Assembly (NCBI GenBank): GCA_021613375.1
Contig: CM038711.1
Coordinates: 20,391,194 to 20,455,193, forward strand
Length of the DNA stretch: 64,000 nt
Direction of reading: 5' to 3'
From: Megaleporinus macrocephalus
Lineage: Eukaryota; Chordata; Actinopteri; Characiformes; Anostomidae
Part shown: in pieces, positions 46,961 through 58,999 of the stretch
Layout of the letters: each line of letters opens with the position of its first letter
Numbering within the stretch: the first letter of the stretch is position 1
Notes under the pieces: model-generated
What the model saw: only the letters and a program-made list of their open reading frames with translations
Told to the model about the DNA's origin: nothing
The model's database searches: none
Program-made: the position numbers and the translations under genes

Positions 46961-47048
46961 CGGCTGAGGAGGCGGCTCGACTTCTCAACCACGGCGCGCG
47001 CCGTAACCGCCATAACTGGAACCGGGGAATCGGTTTGGGCTCACGGAG
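46960..47048 (+). promoter_or_regulatory. nutf2: nutf2 CpG promoter and 5' UTR exon
   Basis: A GC-rich stretch with many CpGs (46930-47300) contains CACGGAG followed by gtaagt at 47049, a strong donor. The first coding exon (acceptor at 51547) has 23 nt of 5' UTR before the ATG, so an upstream non-coding exon is required. The transcription start is not visible. Confidence 0.6.
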
Positions 47049-48943
47049 GTAAGTTAGTCCCAGAGGCAGCGTATCGTTCGCCAGGGTCTCTGAAGCGCCA
47101 TTGCTGGCCTTAAGTATATAAAGTAACAAGCAGTATTGAGAGCAGTTGCGTTTTTGTCCTGTCAGTGGTGGTGGGTTCGCCGGGCTATCTCTGGACACGC
47201 CTATGAGAGAGCGGCGGGCCGCGGGAAGCAGAGCGCTAACGCTTCGGTGAGGGCTCAAGTGGCTCCGGGGTATTTTTAGAAAGGAACGAAAACACGTGTT
47301 GTGTGGAGTCGCATGTCTCTACAGGGCCATATTCTGCGACAGCGGACCAGGCTGCTGTTGCTGTAGACCACCGTTTTCGGGTCTTTTAACCGTTAAGTTA
47401 ACGGACTGTACGCGGTCACACCAAGTTAGCATGTCCGTGTTAGCAGACTGCACGGGGAGATGAATCAAGTCGCGCTTAGCCGGCTAATCTTGGCTGGAGA
47501 GCATGCCCGTCATAAGTTAGTGTGACTAACAATCTCTTGACTTGTCCAGTGGTCAACTGACTGTCCATTCTTTGAACTCAGAAAAGGGCGGTTTCAGAGG
47601 ACAGTAACTCGGACTTTTAGTTTAGTTTTGCTGGCCTTATTTTCTGTGAGGGCTTCATTAGCTGACGCTAGCTAATGTTAGCTTGGTTGGTCGTGCAGCA
47701 GCCATGCAGGTTTTTGAGGGATAGCTGATGTAAAAGCTAGCAGACCTGGCGAAGTGGGCAGTCCTCACATGTCCGGTCGGTCAGTTGGCGCATGTATAGT
47801 TAACTGGGTAGTTTTTTAGGGTTTCCAGCCGGGTTGATTTGTTCCCTGCTCTTTTAGTAAGTACAGACAGGCATTCCTTTCTGGGTCTGGATAAATGATT
47901 CGGCAGGTTGCAGAAAACTGTTCTCACCTCCCACTTTAAGTAACATGTATAGTGACTCCGTCTCGTTATGCTTTGCTGTCGCTTTTGGTGCAAGTCAAAT
48001 AGTCAAGCTGGCCACGTGACACAGATGTAAACACAGATGTCGGGGTGGCCTGTAAGAGACCTTATACCGAAAAAGTGGCGATAAAGTCGCGGCGGAAGTG
48101 TCTGCTGTCTGTTTGCTAGCAGCGCGTGATTAAAGTCGCTATTCACTCACAGTCCGTCTGTTAAATGTAAAGCTGGGCTACACGGTGGGTGCATTTCTCC
48201 CTGGGACACACCACTGACAGACTCACGCTGCTGACGTTCTCTTCTCTGGAAGCTATTGACAATCCACAGACAGTAAAGGCATCCCAGTCTAAAGCTGATA
48301 AACAAACATGCAGATAACCCTCTCAAAAACAATGTATGTACACTGACTTTCGTTTGAGCATGAATCACAACACGCATGACTGCTTAGTCGGACCCACTGA
48401 CTGTATGAAGTGGTTGTTCAGTAATGTATAAAGTTCTCAGCAAAATGTAAGGGTGGAGCCCACAAGGCAGTGCTAAGATTCCTCTGTTCTCTGTTTGAGA
48501 ACTTGCCATACTTCCAAATAAAGTTTGTGCCTCTTTAAGGGACACACAGGGCTTTGTTTAAATATTTGCAGTTTTCTCCTCCTATAGAGGCAAAGAGGTG
48601 CACTTTTAAGGACCTCTTACTGCTACTATCATTTGTTGTGCTTGGTTTCTTGATGTGATGACATTTTGGATACATATTGGTGAAATAAAGAGCTGATTAA
48701 ATTTGAGAACACATCAAATAGGCTGCATCATAGTGAATTGAATCAGCCAATAACAAACTTAGTTTCACCTGAAAGTAAAGGTTTGTGGCAAAAGCCAAAG
48801 TAGACAGGAAATTGTAATAAATGTAAGAGAAAGTAATTTGAACTGTTTACTGATAATGCTTTCCAACAGACAATGCACTGCTGTAATAACCTCAAAAGCC
48901 TTCAAATATGTACCTCATTCCTGCCTCTAACACAGTTTTAAAA

Positions 48944-48983
<40 letters not shown>

Positions 48984-51547
48984 GTTAGTTATTGTTATCA
49001 TTATTAATTAAATAGTAAATGATTTAACCGCCGTAGTAATCTCCTATATGAATGCACCTCCAGTGGGTTTTGTGTGCAGACCTTGAAACCAGCAGTATCC
49101 AAATAGTTTGCAGAAACTTCAAAACCCCATGTTTGCTTTTGGGTTACTGAAGTGAAATGACCATTAGAGATACACTATGTGAATATGGACCAATGTCAGT
49201 ATATAAACATTTATAAAATGTAGAAACTAGGATAAGACTCACCTGTTTGACGTTCCTCACTCTTAAGGGGTGCAGTATGACATTATTTTAAACTTTTATC
49301 ATAATATGCTTTTTGGGGTGTATTGTGGATATTAGCAGTACTTAATAACACTGCTTAGCTAAATATTGCATTATATTGTCAACATAATTAGACCTGTTTA
49401 AGTGCAGCGCAATATTTGTGAAATGTTAAATCAAAAAACTTTTTATGATGATGATGTGTATTGTGAAACTGATGTATAATATTTTTGCCATATTGTCCAC
49501 CCCGGCTCACTGTCCACTACAATAAACATTCATTTATTTGGCGCTTTTTACAACCAGTGTGGTATTAAAGCAGCTTTACAGAAAAGGAGTTGATGAAAAA
49601 GAGGAATCAAAGAGAAAGATGGTAAGAAAAAAACTCCAGGCATAGCAGAACGTGAGAACACTTGTGCTTAGATTACTCAAGACAGCTGTTAGTAGCTTGT
49701 GTTAGCAATCAAATTAGTTCAGTGTCTTATGAACATGGGACGGGTGTCATGTTATGGAGAGGAATTCACGCCAAACAAAAATGCAATTGCTGCGTTGGAA
49801 AATGTTAAATGCGATAAACATGCCATTGACATACTGAATATGTGCCAAAATGACAAAACAGTATTCTCTTAAATATTCACATCACTTTTTACTGAAAAAC
49901 AATATACAAAAATTTGCATTTAAAATCAAAATGCTGAATTCATGTCTGAATATAGTACAGTCCACTGTGGAATTTGATCAATATTTTATTTTCTGCTACT
50001 GTGTAGTGCTTCAGACATGTATGCCTCACTGAAATGCTGTCATTAGAGAGCAAAAGTTACATGCAATGCACACAAAACTGTGTTTAAACTGGTGGTACAT
50101 GCGGAAAATCCTTTGCAATGATTTAACAGTTTGACCTCTTAACAGAAAAAAAACAATATATGGAGGTTTACATTTTTAAGAATAAAATGCAGGTTTGGTG
50201 TCCAAATGAAATAAAAATCACCCTGAAAAAGCATTCAGCTTGCCATTGTACTACATTTCACCATGTGGTGCTTTAAGCATACCCAAACGAACTGCAGTAC
50301 AATCACTGTATTTCTATCCAAGCACTGAGGAATTCGTGCTGCAGTGAAATGTAATCACTGTCCTGTCGTAGCCCTTCACTGCATGTGGGGCGTGGCCGAG
50401 AAACCAGCCAGAAGTAATCACTCATAGCTACAACTTAACCCAAAGATAATGTTGTTTCACGAAAGAGTAAAAGAGGAAGCAGAAACTTAAATTCTACAAG
50501 TTAAGGATGCCATCGTTACAGACAACTAGGTCTACTTGCTATTCCAAGTTGAGTAACTTTTCGAGGACATGGGCCAGACCCTCGCAGTCAGCAGTGAAAA
50601 ATTTCCTGAAATTTAAGAAAAACACTGGAATCTGTTTTTGAACTGCTTCAGGCTCCACCGGTCCAGTTGTGAGCAGAGTGAATAAACAAACTTGTCCCAA
50701 TCAGCAGTATAATTTATTATTTCAGATTAAAGTGTTAACCAGGCAGAACTTAGCTTGTTTCTGATTAGTTTGACTCTTTATTCAGAGTGTTTTATTCTCC
50801 GATCTTCAAAGTTGCTTTTTATTTGTTCTTTCAGTGAACAACGCTAAGCTATAGGGAGTGTTCATCTTGACATATGTGCTGTGTAGTTTTGACAGTTTTA
50901 GATGAGCTAATAAGGAAAAAAAATCAGTGCATAAAAGTAAATTTGTTGTACACATTGAATGCGTCTAATCACAGATTTCAAATGGCGAATTGTTTCTTTT
51001 AGGAAACCAGTCGCTCACGGGCCAGAGAAATGACATTCTACATTTTTATTCATCTTCATGCACGTTTGCTCAGAATACTGTCTTGCTATTTATTTTATGT
51101 TACAGCATAGTCTTGGACCAGATCAAAACAATATTGTTTTGAGAAAGTGAAGCACATTTGCGGGATTTTGTTGTTGTGGCTCTTTATCATTAAAGCCATC
51201 AAAGTCCATATAGAATTTTAGCTTTGAATTTGTTTCTGAGTGTTGCTCAGGATAATATGTTGGCAGGTATTTTGCAAGTACTAAATCAGCTTGGGCCAGA
51301 CTAAAACCAGGTTTCCTTACAGTGGGAGGAGAAGTGGGGAGGGACATTTCATGGATGTATTTTCAAAGATAGCAAACAGCACAAGATGGAATGATTCATT
51401 TTGACATGCACATGTTTTAAGGAGAGTGAGTTGTCTGTAGCTATGGAATGTGTAAAATAGTGATTGAAGATGATTTATAGGTAAACTAGTATCTCTGAAG
51501 TTGGCAATCCACAAATGTAGCTAATTGATTAATTCTCTCTCCAACAG
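47049..51547. other. nutf2 intron 1
   Basis: 4.5-kb intron with an ATT microsatellite (48945-48983) and relics of AT-rich MITE-like repeats (about 49265-49505, GGGGTGCAGTATGAC to CATATTGTCCACCCC). A block at 49510-49690 (TTGGCGC, AAAGCAGCTTTACAGAA) resembles a common fish dispersed repeat. No exon seen. Confidence 0.6.
48945..48983. repeat. (ATT)n microsatellite, about 13 units
   Basis: Uninterrupted ATT trinucleotides in nutf2 intron 1. Confidence 0.95.
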
Positions 51548-51669
51548 TGCCTGTAGCTGGGTGAATCAGGATGGGAGACAAGCCGATTTGGGAACAAATA
51601 GGATCCAGCTTTGTGCAACATTACTATCAGCTGTTTGACACAGACAGAACACAACTTGGATCAATATAT
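51548..51669 (+). CDS. nutf2: nutf2 exon 2 (start codon, residues 1-33)
   Basis: Acceptor ccaacag at 51547, 23 nt of 5' UTR, ATG at 51571. Encodes [20 protein letters not shown] and continues to GSIY. Donor gtaagt. Confidence 0.95.
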
Positions 51670-54600
51670 GTAAGTACTAGTGGAGTACAACATACTACCG
51701 TCAGGTGGAACCGTTTAATTTGCTTAGTGTTTTGCATGCAGTGAAGTGCAGCAGATGGAGCTCTCTGTGTATTTACACCAACATTACAGCAAACAGAATG
51801 AGAGCCTTTTGTTTCATATGTGATACAGAATTTTAAAGCTTCATGTTGGATGATAAGAATAAAGCTGTATTATAGAAGCTGCCTCTTCTCCACTTTGTCA
51901 CAATAACACGTTTGCAGCTCTTTGTTTATTTAAAATGTTTTTGTATTTGTTGTTTAAATTCTCTTTACTGTTGTAAGTGTAGTAAACTGCATCTGTCAGA
52001 TGTCACTGGTTTCTCAATAGTAGCCGAGCTAAGGGAGAAGAGGAAACAGCTTTGCTTTTACATCTGTCCCATTGATTCTCAGCTCATTTACCCACTGCTA
52101 TTCTCCTTTACAGATTGATGCATCATGCCTTACGTGGGAAGGTCAGCAATTCCAGGGAAAAGCAGCGATTGTTGAAAAACTCTCTGTAAGCACTTAATTG
52201 CATTGTTAAGTTTCACATACACTTGATTTTTCCCAAATAATTCTGCTTAATTTGATCATTGAGATTGTCATTGCAGTGTAACTTAATGGTCTATGTTTCT
52301 GTACCGTGGTCGGGATAGGAACCAGTGTTGCCATTTTATTTACTATCTAAATTAACAAGTGAACCTGTTCATGTTTGAGTTTTATAAACTGATTAGCCAT
52401 AACATTAAAACCACTTCTCTATTTTATCAGCTCCACGTACCATATAGGAGCATATTGTAGTCCAACATTCACAGACGGTAGTCCATCTGTTTTGCTGCAT
52501 ACATTGTTTATCTGTTTTTACCCTTTTCTTTAATGGTCAGGACACCCACTGTACCACCATAGAGCAGGTACTATTATGGAGGTGATCATCCTCAGCACTG
52601 CAGTGTCACGGACATGGTGGTGTATAAGTGTGTGTTGCGCTGGCATTAGTGAATCAGACACAGCACTGCTGCTGGAGAGTTTAAACACCTCGGTGTCACT
52701 GCTGGATGAAGAATAGTCCACCAACCCGCAACATCCAGCCTACAGTGTCCTGTGGATGGCATCCACTGATGAAAGACTAAAGAATGACACAAACTGCTGC
52801 AACAGATAAGCTATCGCCTCTGACTTTTCATCTACAAGGTGGACCAGAAAGGTAGTCGTGTCTAATGGGCCAGTGAGTGGACACAATATTTAAAAACTCT
52901 AGCAGCACTGCTCTGTCCGATTTACTCTTACCAGCACAACACATTAACACCACCACTTCAGTATCACTGCAGTGCTGAGAATGATCCACACCAAAATAAT
53001 ATATGCTCTGTGGTGGTCCTTTCGGGGTCCTTATCAGTGAAGAACAGGGAGAAAGGGGGCTAACAAACTACACAAAGAAACAGATGAACTACAGTGTGTA
53101 ATTGTAGGACTACGAAGTGTGCCTGTGTTGTAAATGGAGCTGACAGTGAATGTAGATTGTAGAGGTGGTTGTAATGGTATGGCTGATCGGTGTATAATAA
53201 TAACTCCTCCTGAGAAGCTGCCTGAAAGCGTTTTTTTTTTTGTATAATTGTGTCACGTTAAACGAAGAATGCTTTGATTGCAAGTTAAAAACGCTTGTGG
53301 GCAATGTCTAATGTCACATGCTTCATGGCAGCCAATTTGGAGCCATTGCAACTATATACAGTCTGCGATGAAGTTCTGGAAAAATTACAAAGTAAAAGCT
53401 TTCTTTTAGGTATAAGCTTTTAGGCTTTAAAAGGTTATATTAGGTTATATAAATTAGACTGGTCCAGCCTTCAGTTCCCACATGCAGTAATCTACCTAGA
53501 ATTGGCAGAGCTAAAGAACAGGATAAAAACCCTTCTAACATGGTTCCTATTAAGAAGCTGCTGTAAATCTGTTCATTTTAATTATTAGGTACTATAATAA
53601 TAATGATTTTTCCTTCTCTATTGAAAAGTTTGAAGGCAGGCTTTTGAGCAAATGTTTTATTTTATCTTTATTTTCTCCCCAGAGCCTGCCCTTCACAAAA
53701 ATAGCCCATAGCATAACAGCACAAGACCACCAGCCCACTCCTGACAGCTGCATATTGAGTATGGTAGTAGGACAACTAAAAGTAAGTATTTATGTGACCT
53801 CGGTGCATTTGCCATGGCATTTACTTCATCGTGTATTGCTAGTGGAATGGGGTCATTATGGTTAGCCCTCATTTATATATATATAATGCTGGGGCTAACC
53901 ATAATGTTGTAGGGAAAAGGATGAACTGTCTGAGAGACTAAACTCCGGATATCTGCAAAAGGCCCTAAGCATTACATCAGTAACATGAGCTAAATGCAAA
54001 TGACACATGGACATGCGCATTCATAGATTTTAACTGAAGAGGTATTTCAGAGCTGTAGTGTCTTGTGTGTGTATATGTGTCTGTCAGGCTGATGAAGACC
54101 AGGTGCTGGGCTTCCAACAGACCTTTCTGCTGAAACATTACAGCAATGCCTGGGTTTGCACCAACGAGGTCTTCAGGCTTGCCCTGCACAACCTTTGACC
54201 TCACATGCTCTCTCTGGTCACATGGCCTTCCCTTCTCATCTGACCGTGTGTAAGGATCTGTGCTCTGCTTGGCTTGCCCTGGTCCAAAAAGGCTGTACTT
54301 ACTAATGACACTGGGCAGCATGCAGAGCCAGCTCCTGTTCAAATCCCCCTGCTATTCGACCACTCTTGTCGTCTATATTTATACCATGCAGTGGCTTTAC
54401 GTAAAAGCTACAAAGCGTTTGGTATGAATTCATCTATTCTTAATATACCAACGTGTTTACAGATCACACCATGTTTGGAACTTGGCTTTTCTATGAAGTC
54501 ATTTTAGAGTTAAGTTTGTCAGTTGTTGTGTTTTTTTTTTTAAATACAAAAAAAATCACTGTAGGCTTGAATGTGTGATGAGATTGTGCAGCTCAAATTG

Positions 54601-57198
54601 ATTCGACCCCAGCAGAGATGTTTTTCTGTGTTTCTTAATTACTAACTCCTTTAAGAGACCTGCTGGGGAGACTCCTAGTGGTATAGCAGGGTACAGCATC
54701 TCAAATGTGTTAAAACTTGTTACTTGTACAGATGTTCTCACACAACTGTGTTTTAAAACTACAATCAGTACCAAGTTTAGCACATCAAACTCCTTATGTT
54801 GAATAAGACAATTGTTTATTCGGTTTTTTTTTTCGCTATTCTAAATTTGGATTTGGATGTGCCATTAGCCAGTGAGATCATTTTTAATTTCAGTTTATGC
54901 TGTAACTTGCTTTTCAACAACATTGCTCAGTTTATATGTACTGATTGTGGTTCCAAGGTGTTTGGACAGCATGTATAGGGTTGACCTTAATTGTGGCAGA
55001 TAAATACTACTGTCACAGATGTGTTGCAATTGGGCCACATTGTATTATGTTTTGTAATGTAGGCATGAATGATTAGTTGCATTCATATTGAAATCTCACT
55101 TTGAAAGAGTGCAGATTTTAAATGGCAGTAGTTTTATTTAGTTTTGTTAAGTTTTAGGAGTGGAAATGTAACATGACACAGACTTTGTGAACTGGCAGTC
55201 TGGTACATTCAGTGTTAAAGCATAAAGAAGTGTTAAGTCTAAAAATAATTATGTGCTGGTCTTCTTAATGAAAACTAGGCCAGAATTTAAAAAACAAAAT
55301 TACAGATCATAATCACATTTATATTGCAGTTTGGAATGTTGTTTAATATTTGTTTTAATATTTTTCCCAAATCATTCAAGCACTATTTTAAAGTTGTATA
55401 TAGTAATATTATTCTAGGCTTTTTTTGTGCTTAATGTTTTGCATTTTACCTCATTCTTAACCAAGATGTTTTTTAATTAGTGTGTTGGTTATAGCTGCTG
55501 CATGCTTTGTTGTGTTCATATCTGTGTGTACTGTTATATTACAGCATGTTAACAAAGTTATGGTTCTGAATACTGTGGCAAGTTATGCAGTGTTAAAAAT
55601 AGCAGTTTAGCAATGCATACTTTGCATTGGTCATTTCCTGCTAGCTTTTTGCTTTGGTGTAATGAGTGTGCACTAACTAAGTAGGTATGAGTTGGAGCAA
55701 CATTATGTCTCTTGAAATTTTAGGAATGTGCCGGCTTGTGTGTTATTTTAATGCTTGGATGGAAATTTAGGACTTTGTGTTGTTTTGATCCTTTGGTTCA
55801 CTTCATAGCATATTGTTTGCTAAACAGTGTCCTGGTAATCTGTAGTCCCATGACTAGAAATGGCATGTCAGTATCAGACTATCAGCAAATCAGCATATCA
55901 GTCCAAAACTTCATCCAGGTCCTAATTCATTTTTCACAAAAGAGCCGATGTGGTTTAGAACAAAATATGACTAACTATAACTGTAGAATTTGGTATTCCT
56001 GGAAGTCCTTCACTTCTTTTCTACCACAATTTGGTATCATTCTGCACAAGATGATGAAAACCATACTGAATTCACTGCACCAACACGCCATAGATTAAAG
56101 GAGTTAGAAGCTATGAGAGTGTACCCAGAAAATCAAAAAACACATTTTCTGCATAAAGGAACCTTTAGCATATACTGCCTGGCCAAAGACATCACACACT
56201 CTCCAGTGAATCGTTGGACCCCATTTAGTGTTTACTATGGCATTGTTTTGACAACCTTACATAATATCACAATATTTATTTCCACCCAGACTTGCATTAA
56301 TTTTTGGCTGAGATCCTGTATTGACAATGGGAAAGTGGAACCACTCTGTAAAGTCTTCTCTAGCACATTCATCAGCTTTATTTTATTGCCACATAACATT
56401 GCCGAGCCAGGCCCTGACCAATGGAAGCACCCCCCAGATCAAAGCCAAAGGCCTGTACAGTGAACTTGGTGAATAATGGATGCATTGCTTTATGCACTTC
56501 CCTTCTAACCGTGATGCACCAGTCAGTCTGAAAAACAGTAAATCTGGACTCCTCAGACCACGTGCCCCCGAGCACATTAAACACTGTTTTGTTTTGGGTT
56601 TTATTTTTCTTGTAGCCACACAACTGATGAGTCCCAACACTGTTAGTTCTTGGGGAATTTCACTGTTAAACATAGCCGTAAGGTCTGCTGTCCATGGTCA
56701 TTCAAGCGTTTTTAGGAAATGGTAGCTTTTTTTGGCCATGCTACATTTATTTTACCTGATTATACTCATGAAGAGCAAGTGCTGGACTCCCCAGTGACCT
56801 ACTGCCCACAGTAAGTGTACTCCGTTAGCACTGTTAACCTGGCAGCTTCAGTTCTAAACCAAAGCAGTGAATTTTGGACATAAATAAACTGCGTTGGGGG
56901 CGGGTGTGGAAAATTGTGCCAAGACACTTAAGGTTTCAATCTGTATGGTGTGCCATCTCTAGTCATGACTTATGACTTATTTGCCAATTATACGTTTTTC
57001 TGTGCAGTGGACAGGTAGCGTCTGTACGTTTGTGCCTCGCCATATACATTAACTAACGCTGTTGGTTTGTTTATTCTTTTGTAGGCTGATGATGATCCCA
57101 TCATGGGATTCCATCAGAGCTTCATCCTGAAGAACATTAACGAGGCCTGGGTGTGCACCAATGACATGTTCCGCCTGGCGATTCACAACTTTGGCTAA
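51571..57198 (+). CDS. nutf2: nutf2, nuclear transport factor 2 (canonical 127-residue form)
   Basis: Coding exons 51571-51669, 52114-52185, 53683-53781 and 57085-57198, all phase 0 with gtaagt, gtaagc and gtaagt donors. The product starts [14 protein letters not shown] and ends [10 protein letters not shown]; at 127 residues it equals human NTF2. Near-identity covers the whole protein, including Trp7, Glu42, Asp92, Asp94 and Phe126. NTF2 is a homodimer that binds RanGDP and FG-nucleoporins and returns Ran to the nucleus. A second, alternative last exon lies at 54088-54198. The long 3' UTR has AATAAA at 57824 and 58994. The next gene to the right is edc4, as in mammals. Confidence 0.97.
52114..52185 (+). 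CDS. nutf2: nutf2 exon 3 (residues 34-57)
   Basis: 72 nt, acceptor ctttacag and donor gtaagc. Encodes [20 protein letters not shown] then EKLS, and includes Glu42, a Ran-binding residue. Confidence 0.95.
52384..53194. mobile_element. 811-bp terminal-inverted-repeat repeat element
   Basis: The left end reads TAAACTGATTAGCCATAAC; the right end, reverse-complemented, reads TACACCGATCAGCCATACC. The first 30 bp pair well. I recognise the motifs (ATTAGCCATAACATTAAAAC, ATGGCTGATCGGTGTA) as a repeat widespread in otophysan fishes, though I cannot confirm this here. It is AT- and CACTGC-rich with no coding capacity, and sits in nutf2 intron 3. Confidence 0.75.
53683..53781 (+). CDS. nutf2: nutf2 exon 4 (residues 58-90)
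   Basis: 99 nt, acceptor tctccccag and donor gtaagt. Encodes [20 protein letters not shown] then [13 protein letters not shown]. Phase 0 at its end allows joining to either terminal exon. Confidence 0.95.
53854..53906. repeat. Palindromic hairpin with perfect 15-bp arms
   Basis: CATTATGGTTAGCCC at 53854-53868 is the exact reverse complement of GGGCTAACCATAATG at 53892-53906, around an AT-rich core that can extend the stem. It lies between nutf2 exon 4 and alternative exon 5a. Confidence 0.9.
54088..54198 (+). CDS. nutf2: nutf2 alternative terminal exon 5a (residues 91-126)
   Basis: 111 nt from acceptor gtctgtcag to TGA. Encodes [20 protein letters not shown] then [16 protein letters not shown]. 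It is clearly homologous to exon 57085-57198 but diverged. Asp92 and Asp94 are kept. Residue 117 is Glu, 118 is Val instead of Met, 126 is Leu instead of Phe, and Gly127 is missing. Phase, acceptor, frame and stop all fit a functional exon. AATAAA at 56883 is the nearest good poly(A) signal I noted; ATTAAA occurs near 56094. Confidence 0.85.
   Translation, partial: ADEDQVLGFQQTFLLKHYSNAWVCTNEVFRLALHNL
54199..57084. other. nutf2 exon 5a 3' UTR / intron before exon 5b
   Basis: 2.9 kb that is either 3' UTR of the 5a form or intron of the 5b form. It contains a Tc1/mariner relic (56169-56720). No other exon seen. Confidence 0.65.
56169..56720 (-). mobile_element. Internally deleted Tc1/mariner element
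   Basis: The left end (TATACTGCCTGGCCAAAG), the following GTTGGACC and TGGCATTGTTTTGACAA, and later GGACTCCTCAGACCACG and GTTAAACATAGCCGTAAG match a common teleost Tc1-like family in antisense orientation. The transposase frame is broken and about half of the gene is missing. The right terminal repeat was not found. Confidence 0.75.
57085..57198 (+). CDS. nutf2: nutf2 canonical terminal exon 5b (residues 91-127)
   Basis: 114 nt, acceptor ttttgtag. Encodes [20 protein letters not shown] then [17 protein letters not shown] and TAA. This is nearly the human sequence. Confidence 0.96.
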   Translation, partial: ADDDPIMGFHQSFILKNINEAWVCTNDMFRLAIHNFG

Positions 57199-57823
57199 AA
57201 GCACCACTGCTGTCAGGGATGTGGGGGAGGGCGGAGAACGGGGCGCTCCGACCCCAGTGACGCCTGAACCTCTCAGTCTGCCCTTCATTCATCACTCTCT
57301 GAGACACGGCACCGGATTTCAAGAAGTCAAATCGCAGATAACATGCAGGCACATACAGTAGCGCCTCTACTCCAGACATGAGAAGTGTTTCTTTGCTGAA
57401 AGCCCACAGATTCATCAAAGTGACCCCTTTTCCTTCGCTGATCTGCATGATGATGGGGAGCTCGAATATCAGAGGACACTGGCCAGGGAAAAAAAGACGT
57501 ATTAACCTAACCTCCGCCGGTTACTATTTTTAGTTGTTGAGTTTGACTTTGAACTAATACATGTCTTAAATGTCTCTTTGCTTTAGTACCTAGTGTATTA
57601 TCAGCTTGCTTTTAGAGAATGCTCCTTGAATTTTTTTTTCCCTTTTTTCTTTTTTCTTCCCTCACAAACGTTGGAGCCTCCCTTCGTTGTGATGTCAGGT
57701 TGCTCTAGCTATCCAAAGAAACGTTAACCACCACCCAGACTCCCCCTCTCCCTTCAGACCAGTGTGCTTCCCACCTGCTCATTCATTGCTCTCTGTGACA
57801 ATAATTACCAAGCCACGATACAC

Positions 57824-57829
57824 AATAAA
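57824..57829 (+). terminator. nutf2: Proximal nutf2 poly(A) signal AATAAA
   Basis: Canonical hexamer about 630 nt after the stop codon. Confidence 0.5.
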
Positions 57830-58993
57830 ACCTTTGACTTTTTCTTAACAATGTCATCATCTTGTTCCTCCCCATGTCTGGTTTTGCATCTGCCTTTTCC
57901 CCTTCAACATAACCAATTTACAGCTCCTTTATATTTCTTTTCTCTCCAAAAAAAATGCGTCTGAAGAGATTTTAGAAGGCCACAGAGCCAGGGAGAGTTG
58001 CTTTGTCCTCTTAGAACTTGTTATATGTGAGCTCCTTGAGAAATCTATTAATGTTTACCAAAAAGTATTTGCTACAAGAAGACAGTCTCAGGCAGTTTAG
58101 GCAGTAAAATAGTAACAGGCTATGTGTTTCTGCTTAGCACCTGATCCAGATCTAAACATCTTGTGTGGAACATTGCTTCTCTCTTAGTGATGCAGCATAT
58201 AAGTGAGGTCTGTCATATTAGGACAAGAAATGAAGTGTTTTTGTATTATGTTTTTATTATTTTTTTATGGAGTCCTGATGCCTTTGGGCCACTGTGCAGT
58301 GGGTTGTGATTAATATGAAGGGCCTAGTTTTCCCTCCTGTGTGGTCAGAAAAAATTTTGAGTGTGGATGACATTCATTCCTCTACTGGAAAGTCAGATAA
58401 TGGCTTATGCTTAATTGAATGCTGGTGCCATGCTAATACTACAGTGTTGTTGGGTCTCCTGATTTTTCTCTACTACAGTTCTTCCCTAATCCAGCTCCCT
58501 GGTAGGCCTTAATAGATCAAATATTAACACAGCATAATACTGCTGAAACTGTCCTGGGTCAGAAGTTAAAGACAGGTGGGCAGAAAGCTTGACAAAATCT
58601 CTGCGCTGTTTACACTATGAGGGGCAATAAAAATTTAAGAGGCAGATCATGAAGGCTTTTCTGTCTGCTGATGGTACACGACTACATTGACTGTGCTGTA
58701 GCTTTTGTACTGAAATATTGAAGACGAGTTGTGGGAACTTCACAGAAGAGCTGTTATGTGATTAGCGATTATTCAGCTTACTAAAATATGTATTTCTTTT
58801 TTTTTCTGGTCGCTTAATACAAACGATGCTCTGTTGTGTTCTCCATGCCTGCACTGCTTTGTGGAGATTCACTCAATCAAGCTGAACGTTGAAAAAGAAA
58901 GAAAAAGAAACTAGGATGTCTGCTTTCAAACACAAGTAAGAACCGCCATGTAGTACATAAAGAGGCTATTTCAAATGCTGACATGTATGTGGA

Positions 58994-58999
58994 AATAAA
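58994..58999 (+). terminator. nutf2: Distal nutf2 poly(A) signal AATAAA
   Basis: Canonical hexamer about 1.8 kb after the stop, followed by T- and GT-containing sequence. Confidence 0.5.

Noticed and set aside
46893..47258. 121-codon minus-strand open frame over the nutf2 promoter
   Set aside because: GC-rich CpG-island sequence gives long chance frames. There is no recognisable domain or splice pattern, and it overlaps the nutf2 5' UTR.
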